Positions 59,419-64,000 of a stretch of 64,000 nt of DNA are shown piece by piece (the first letter of the stretch is position 1; each line of letters begins with the position of its first letter). The notes below the pieces were generated by a model. It worked only from the letters and a program-made list of their open reading frames with translations. It did not search any database and was not told the DNA's origin. Made by a program: the position numbers and the translations under genes. Origin of the DNA: Adiantum capillus-veneris (lineage: Eukaryota; Streptophyta; Polypodiopsida; Polypodiales; Pteridaceae); assembly GCA_014529385.2 (NCBI GenBank), contig CM043952.1:155522057-155586056 (forward strand), written 5' to 3'.

Positions 59419-60397
59419 CCTTCTTCAGTCTCCGCCAAAAGAAATCTCTCTCTACCCCTTTCATGGTGGTAGCAATGCCGCGGTGACCCGTAAAAGGTGG
59501 ATAGTGGCAATCAGTCATAACCTTTTCCCTCAACGGCTGTGTAACGCACAACATAGTCTTTTTCATCAAGTAGCCTTCCCGAAGGGAGTATCCAGCTACT
59601 GTCTCCCCATCCCGTATCCGTGTGAAAATATCTGCAAAATCTGTATCTGTGGCACACTGATCGACCATATCCTCAAAGCTCCTATGATGTATCGCGGAAA
59701 TAGCCATAACCAACGGTTTTCGAGACAAAGCATCTGCCACCACATTCTTCTGTCCCTGCACATGGACAATCTGGAAGTGGAACTGTGACAAGATGTTCAC
59801 CCACCGCATCTGCTTTTCCGAAAGCTGCTTCTGTGACAAGAAGTAGCGCAAACTCTGATGGTCTGTAAAGACAGTAAAATCCGCTCCGAGTAGGTAATGC
59901 CGCCACTGAGTAAGAGCGTGGATAACCGCCAAAAGCTCTTTCCCATAGATCTGTGTTGTCATCTCCGGCCTAGAGAACAAACGGCTCTCGTAAGCTATGA
60001 CATGGCCTTCTTGCATCAAGACCGTACCCAGACTACGACCACAAGCATCACAAAATACTTCAAATGACTTCTGCAAGTCCGGCAAAGTCAAATCTGGTCC
60101 TGTAGTGAATTTCTCTTTCAATGTCTGAAAGGCAATCACCTCTGTGGGTCCCCACGAAAAAGGTACTCCTTTCTGTGTCAAGGTATGCAAAGGGGAAGCA
60201 ACCTCTGCAAACTTTCGTATGAACCGCCTGTAGTACGAACACAGTCCCAAGAAGCTTCTAACTTCATGGACATTCCTCAAATCGGGCCAATCACGGATAG
60301 TCTCTATCTTGGCCGGGTTCATTTGCACTCCTGCTGTTGACACAATGTGTCCCAAAAAAATGTATCTCTGGTAGGAAAAATTCACTTTTCTTAGCAT
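59381..60397 (-). pseudogene. Element E RT C-terminus, RNase H and integrase zinc finger
   Basis: 338 codons: the RT thumb (FLGHIVSTAGVQMNPAKIE), connection (SFLGLCSYYRRFIRKF), RNase H (FCDACGRSLGTVLM, YGKELLAVIHAL, TDHQSLRYFL, NVVADALSRKP) and the integrase zinc finger (HYPPFTGHRG...CLVC). Ends at a stop at 59381. A frameshift separates it from the RT core. Confidence 0.9.
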
Positions 60398-61005
60398 TAA
60401 TCACTAATGTGTGATCTCGTAATGCCTAAAAGACTTGGAAGCAGATGATCTCTGTGTTCTACCTCATTCTTGGAGAAAACAATGATGTCGTCAAAGAAAG
60501 TGCCAACAAATAGCCTGTACTCTCGAAAAATCCTATCCATCATCCGGTTAAATGTCGCAGGAGCATTGGTTAAGCCAAAAGGCATCACCAAAAACTCAAA
60601 TAACCCAAAAGTCGTCCGAAAAGCTGTCTTGTAGACATCTCCTGGCGCTATCCTGATCTGATGATATCCACTCTTCAAGTCAATCCTGCTAAAGCACGAG
60701 GATCCCTGTAACCTGTCGAGTATATCATCGATCCTAGGAATCGGAAATCTGTTCTTGATGGTGATTTCGTTGAGAGTGCTATAATCAATGCACATTCTCC
60801 AAGATTCGTCTTTCTTCAAAACCAACAACACTGGAGAGCAATACGGTGAAGTACTAGGCTGGACAAGACCCTTTTCCAAGAGGTCTTTCACTGAGTTCAT
60901 AATCTTTTCATTCTGTACTCGGCTCACACAATAAGGTGGCCAATTCGGTGGCGTGCTTCCAGATATCAGATCAATGGTATGATCTTCAGGCCCTCTCAAA
61001 AGCAA
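60397..61005 (-). pseudogene. Element E reverse transcriptase core
   Basis: 202 codons starting with GPEDHTIDL, then [47 protein letters not shown] and the catalytic [15 protein letters not shown]. Ends by frameshift after EVEHRDHLL. Strong match in order to A1 and A2. Confidence 0.92.
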
Positions 61006-61139
61006 TCGGCAAGAGCGTGGAGAAAAAAATCTTGGCGTTCTTTTCTTCAGGTCAAAACATATTCAACTTTTATCCATCGTTCACTTCTCCCAAAAGAATG
61101 AGTAAGAAAACTGAAGTTCATCAAGTACAATCTCTAAGC

Positions 61140-61456
61140 CCTTCATTTATCAAAGTCGCTTTCTCGGCCCGGTAGTCAACCACGGCGTAGTTCTTGTGGT
61201 ACCAAGGGATCCTGAGTAGAACGTCACTCACATGCCCTGAACACCCCTGTCATTGCAAACGAAGTTTGCCAATGCTCGGTGTAATGGCAACATCCCATCC
61301 GGGTGCCAGTCGAACTACCTCCGCCTGTGGCGTCAGTTTGTCGGGCGTAGTTCCAAATCGAGCCGCCAATTCCAAGTGAAAAGAAGTTGGCCTTGGCTCC
61401 TTCAAAAGAGCTTCCTGATCCTTCACTTTGCCCCGAAAGCGGCAAAGTTTGTACTT
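61140..61456 (-). pseudogene. Element E protease remnant
   Basis: In one minus-strand frame, GKVKDQEALLKEPRPTSF aligns with [20 protein letters not shown] of A1, placing the protease active site; here it is E-P-R-P. The rest (PSIGKLRLQ then a stop, VLLRIPWYHKNYAVVD) matches the protease end. Confidence 0.6.
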
Positions 61457-62923
61457 TCATTCATTAGATTCGGTGCAGGTCCCACGCCATGTGGTACCAG
61501 TTCTGCCTTTTCTGCCACATTCCTCAGCTGCTCTCGAACTCTCAGACCTGTCGTCGTCTTTATCATTCTGTTCTTTCTGTGCCTTATCAGGGCACTTTGC
61601 GGAAATATGTCCATGTTCCCCGCACCCAAAGCACTTCCCCTCTCTGATGAAGCGAGCTCTCTCCTCAGGAGTAAGCTTGGGTCGTGCATCCTTTTTTTTC
61701 TCTGGGTTGCTCTTTTTCATTCTACTTTCATTCCCAGAAGTCTGTTCGGCTCGTTGTGTCATGGCCTCATCTGTGGGGTAGGTCAGACTGCCACAGTGAA
61801 TGGCAAAGCCCCGCTTCGCATGACTCATCAACTCCTGAACAGAAGCTGACTTCTGTTCCAAGCAGTGATTTCGGATCTCTGTAGGTAGACCCAAGGTAAA
61901 CCGCTCAATCTGTTCTCTGAACGAGATCTTCTTGAATGAAGAGGCGGGTAGAAAAGAGCTACAGAATCTTTCACAATAAGAATTCACTGTATCGCTCTTG
62001 GTCATCCGGAGATGGTTCCAAGCAGCTCGTATATCTTGCTCAAACTCTTGAGTCAACCAATCAAAAGCCTCTTGAATTTCAGCCATGTAACTGGCACAGT
62101 CTTGCTTAATAGAAGCATGGACCACCAAGTACGAGCATTCCCCTTAAAGTAAGAGGCAGCTCTCCGAATCTTGGAGTGCTCCGAATAGCGTCCTCCCGCG
62201 AAAGCGATGTCAAACTGCTGTATAAAAGACAAAGCCTTCGAAGCATCTGAGTATCCTAAAAAGTATCAAACTTGATCGAGTGGCCACCTTCCTTAAACTC
62301 TCGGACTTTCTTGCTTTTATCTTCGAGAAAGTCATACTAGTTGGCTTTGTAAAATTCTTCTTGTTCGCATAAAACTTTCCGTCATCGGAATCTGAGCTGT
62401 CTGTAGACGAGTCCTCAGTAGAACTGTCAGTCTCTGGGCGAGATTTAGCCTTCTTTGCCTTTCTCTTGCCCTTTCCAAAGCGTTGCTTCTTGCTTCGCTT
62501 TTTACCTTTTCTGTCTTCTTCGCTCGAATCCAAGGAGCTAGAAGAACTGTCAGAAGAAGAAGAAGAAGAACTGGGTAGGTCTTCAAACTTGACGCGCTTC
62601 TTCAATTTCTTTGCCTTGTCAAATGTCGACCGACGACCCAAATATCCCGGGAAGTCAGTGCCTTTCTTCTGCTTTTTGCCGTGCTTTTTGGCTTTCTTTT
62701 GCGTGTCAAAAAGCTGAGCAATCCGTGCATCAACCACGTTCTCCAGTTCCTTCTCCGTATATTTCTTGGAGGCAAAAGTTTTCTTGAGAGTGGGTTTCGA
62801 GAGTGGTGTTGTGGTTCTCTGCCACTCCGTCTGTACCTCTTCCAAAGAGGTCTGGTTCATATATTTTGCCATCTTCGGGTCCTTGGCAAAATTGAGCATC
62901 ATCTTTGTTGCATCGCCGATCAA
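61457..62923 (-). pseudogene. Element E gag
   Basis: The N-terminal part (62923-62225) is Lys-rich with a long Ser tract (about 62560) and acidic repeats. After a frameshift a short frame reads FIQQFDIAFAGGRYSEHSK, matching A1 gag, then a second shift returns to the frame 62128-61457 with LTQEFEQDIRAAWNHL, FREQIERFTLGLPTEIR and the CCHC knuckle CFGCGEHGHISAKC (about 61640). The capsid-nucleocapsid precursor of a gypsy element. Confidence 0.85.
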
Positions 62924-63114
62924 CTGGCGACGCTCTATCTCTCGCCGCTCCGCCTAAGTAGGCCAAGGCGGGCCATACTCTCTGCCTGAATCTTTGTTGT
63001 GATCCCAGCCCGCATCTCCAGATGCAAAGGGAGTCGACTGATCATTGCATGAAGCCATAGGTGTCGCGGAAAAAAAATTCAGGGATCGGATTTCCCGTAG
63101 AAGAGAAATCGGCC

Positions 63115-63128
63115 GTGCTTTGATACCA
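63115..63128 (-). promoter_or_regulatory. Element E primer binding site
   Basis: Minus strand TGGTATCAAAGCAC, one base after the LTR end GTTACA. Close to the initiator Met tRNA complement. Confidence 0.88.
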
Positions 63129-63129
63129 C

Positions 63130-63545
63130 TGTAACAGACTTGGACACTCCAAGTCAAGAATCAACCGCGACAGCACCAAATAACCACTTCAAAACAATTC
63201 ACAGATCACAATAGATTTGCACTGGCCCGGCGGAGTTCCGTGCCTAGAGATATTGGCCCCAAAGACTGGCGCCCCTTTCGGTATTTCTTTTTATATTAAT
63301 CAATCATCAAAGTACAAAAGAGCGGTTAGGGTTTCACTCTCAGACTCTGCGTCCAGATGCCCTGAGAAGTGAGGCCCTCACCACTAATTTAAAGGTTACA
63401 AGGGATGCCCAAAAGCAGAGCCCCAAAAGCTTCAAATCAAAAGCAATTGCTCTCTCTCTCTCACAGAGAGTCAAAACATGAAAGCAAAAGCGTTCTCTCT
63501 CTCTTTCTCATTTAAGTAGAGAAAAAGCGAAATTTGCGTCGCTCA
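63130..63545 (-). repeat. Element E 5' LTR, partial
   Basis: Minus-strand LTR ending GTCTGTTACA at 63130. The shared box and TATA-like TATAAAAAGAAATACCG lie at 63268-63295. The U3 side is CT/GA-rich (63450-63510); its outer end cannot be placed. Confidence 0.7.
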
Positions 63546-63589
63546 TCATTTTCCTTCTTTTTTTTTTTTTAAATTCAACCTCCGCGATT

Positions 63590-63823
63590 TCCGGAAATTA
63601 GGGTTTCTGGCAGAAATTAGGGTTTGCAAGAATTTTAGGGTTTCTGGCAGAAATAGAGTTTCTGTTGTCCGCCACGTCATCACTTTGTGACATATCTGGA
63701 CGTAGTGTCTGAGAGCGAGCACCCGCGGGAGTTGTACTTTGCTCAAACATTAATATAAAAAGAAATATCGAAAGGGACGCCAGTCTTTGGGGCCAATATC
63801 TCTGGGTACGAAACTCCGCTAGA

Positions 63824-63885
<62 letters not shown>

Positions 63886-63957
63886 GTTCAGTGACAATGA
63901 AGTTTTTGTTCGTATGTTGGTATCGATTTCTCCCTTGTGGTGTCCAAGCTGGTTACA
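63590..63957 (+). repeat. LTR D-like fragment with teloboxes
   Basis: Plus-strand LTR portion: three TTAGGGTTT/TTTAGGGTTT motifs (63597-63655), the complement of TGATGACGTGGC near 63675, the TATA-like TATAAAAAGAAATATCG and shared box (63755-63781), a (CT)n run (63826-63880), and the end AGCTGGTTACA at 63957. It faces the minus-strand LTR E, giving an inverted pair. Confidence 0.65.
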
Positions 63958-64000
63958 ACATCCACAGGAAGAAGTTCGGTAGTTGTGTCTCAACGTACGC

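Larger units (their letters stand above)
58719..63130 (-). mobile_element. Ty3/gypsy element E, minus strand, 3'-truncated
   Basis: From the LTR end at 63130 the element runs leftwards: primer site, gag, knuckle, protease remnant, RT, RNase H, integrase. It is cut at 58719 inside the integrase C-terminal region by LTR B3. Its proteins resemble those of family A in order and wording ([27 protein letters not shown]), so it is a related gypsy lineage. All genes carry frameshifts. Confidence 0.9.

Overview
The window is nuclear DNA of a land plant, dominated by nested retrotransposons. Evidence for a plant: Ty1/copia and Ty3/gypsy (chromodomain) elements, primer sites matching initiator-Met tRNA (TGGTATCAGAGC), telobox motifs inside LTRs, a tRNA-like SINE pair, hAT-type MITEs, GA/CT microsatellites, and a split WD40 gene with GT-AG introns. 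Nothing prokaryotic, organellar, rRNA or CRISPR-like was seen. The species cannot be fixed from the sequence; a large repeat-rich genome fits best.

Layout. 1-14500: AT-rich, gene-poor DNA with a 1.3 kb terminal-inverted-repeat DNA element (1548-2882), a decayed coiled-coil coding region (minus strand, 2992-4321), a complex inverted repeat (4319-5170), three short tandem duplications and a large GA microsatellite. 14533-16453: the last three recognised exons of a WD40-repeat gene (minus strand), the only convincing host gene; its last intron holds two SINE-like units and a 36-G run. 17873-21280: a wrecked copia element broken by a hAT-type MITE with an 8-bp target duplication and by a solo LTR with a 5-bp duplication. 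21281-23598: an LTR scrap, then a 5'-truncated LINE that itself carries a second MITE.

23599-40800: a family C gypsy-derived element serving as host for a near-complete copia (24507-29690, duplication cctcc), a complete gypsy chromovirus A1 (30367-38401, duplication gaacc) and a solo LTR B (39230-40704). 40801-42472: diverged LTR scraps with tandem TGACGTGG boxes. 42473-55662: a second family C element hosting gypsy A2 (43005-49582) and an inverted family C LTR. 55663-58718: inverted LTR C and LTR B remnants. 58719-63130: minus-strand gypsy E, with LTR-like sequence to the window end.

How the parts relate. Families A, B, D and E share an LTR box (GAAATAYCGAAAGGGGCGCC) and A and B share a hairpin, so these LTRs probably descend from one lineage. 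Family C copies keep gag (one also protease) but lack RT, RNase H and integrase, so they would depend on enzymes from another element. All polyproteins carry stops or frameshifts; no element here looks autonomous now.
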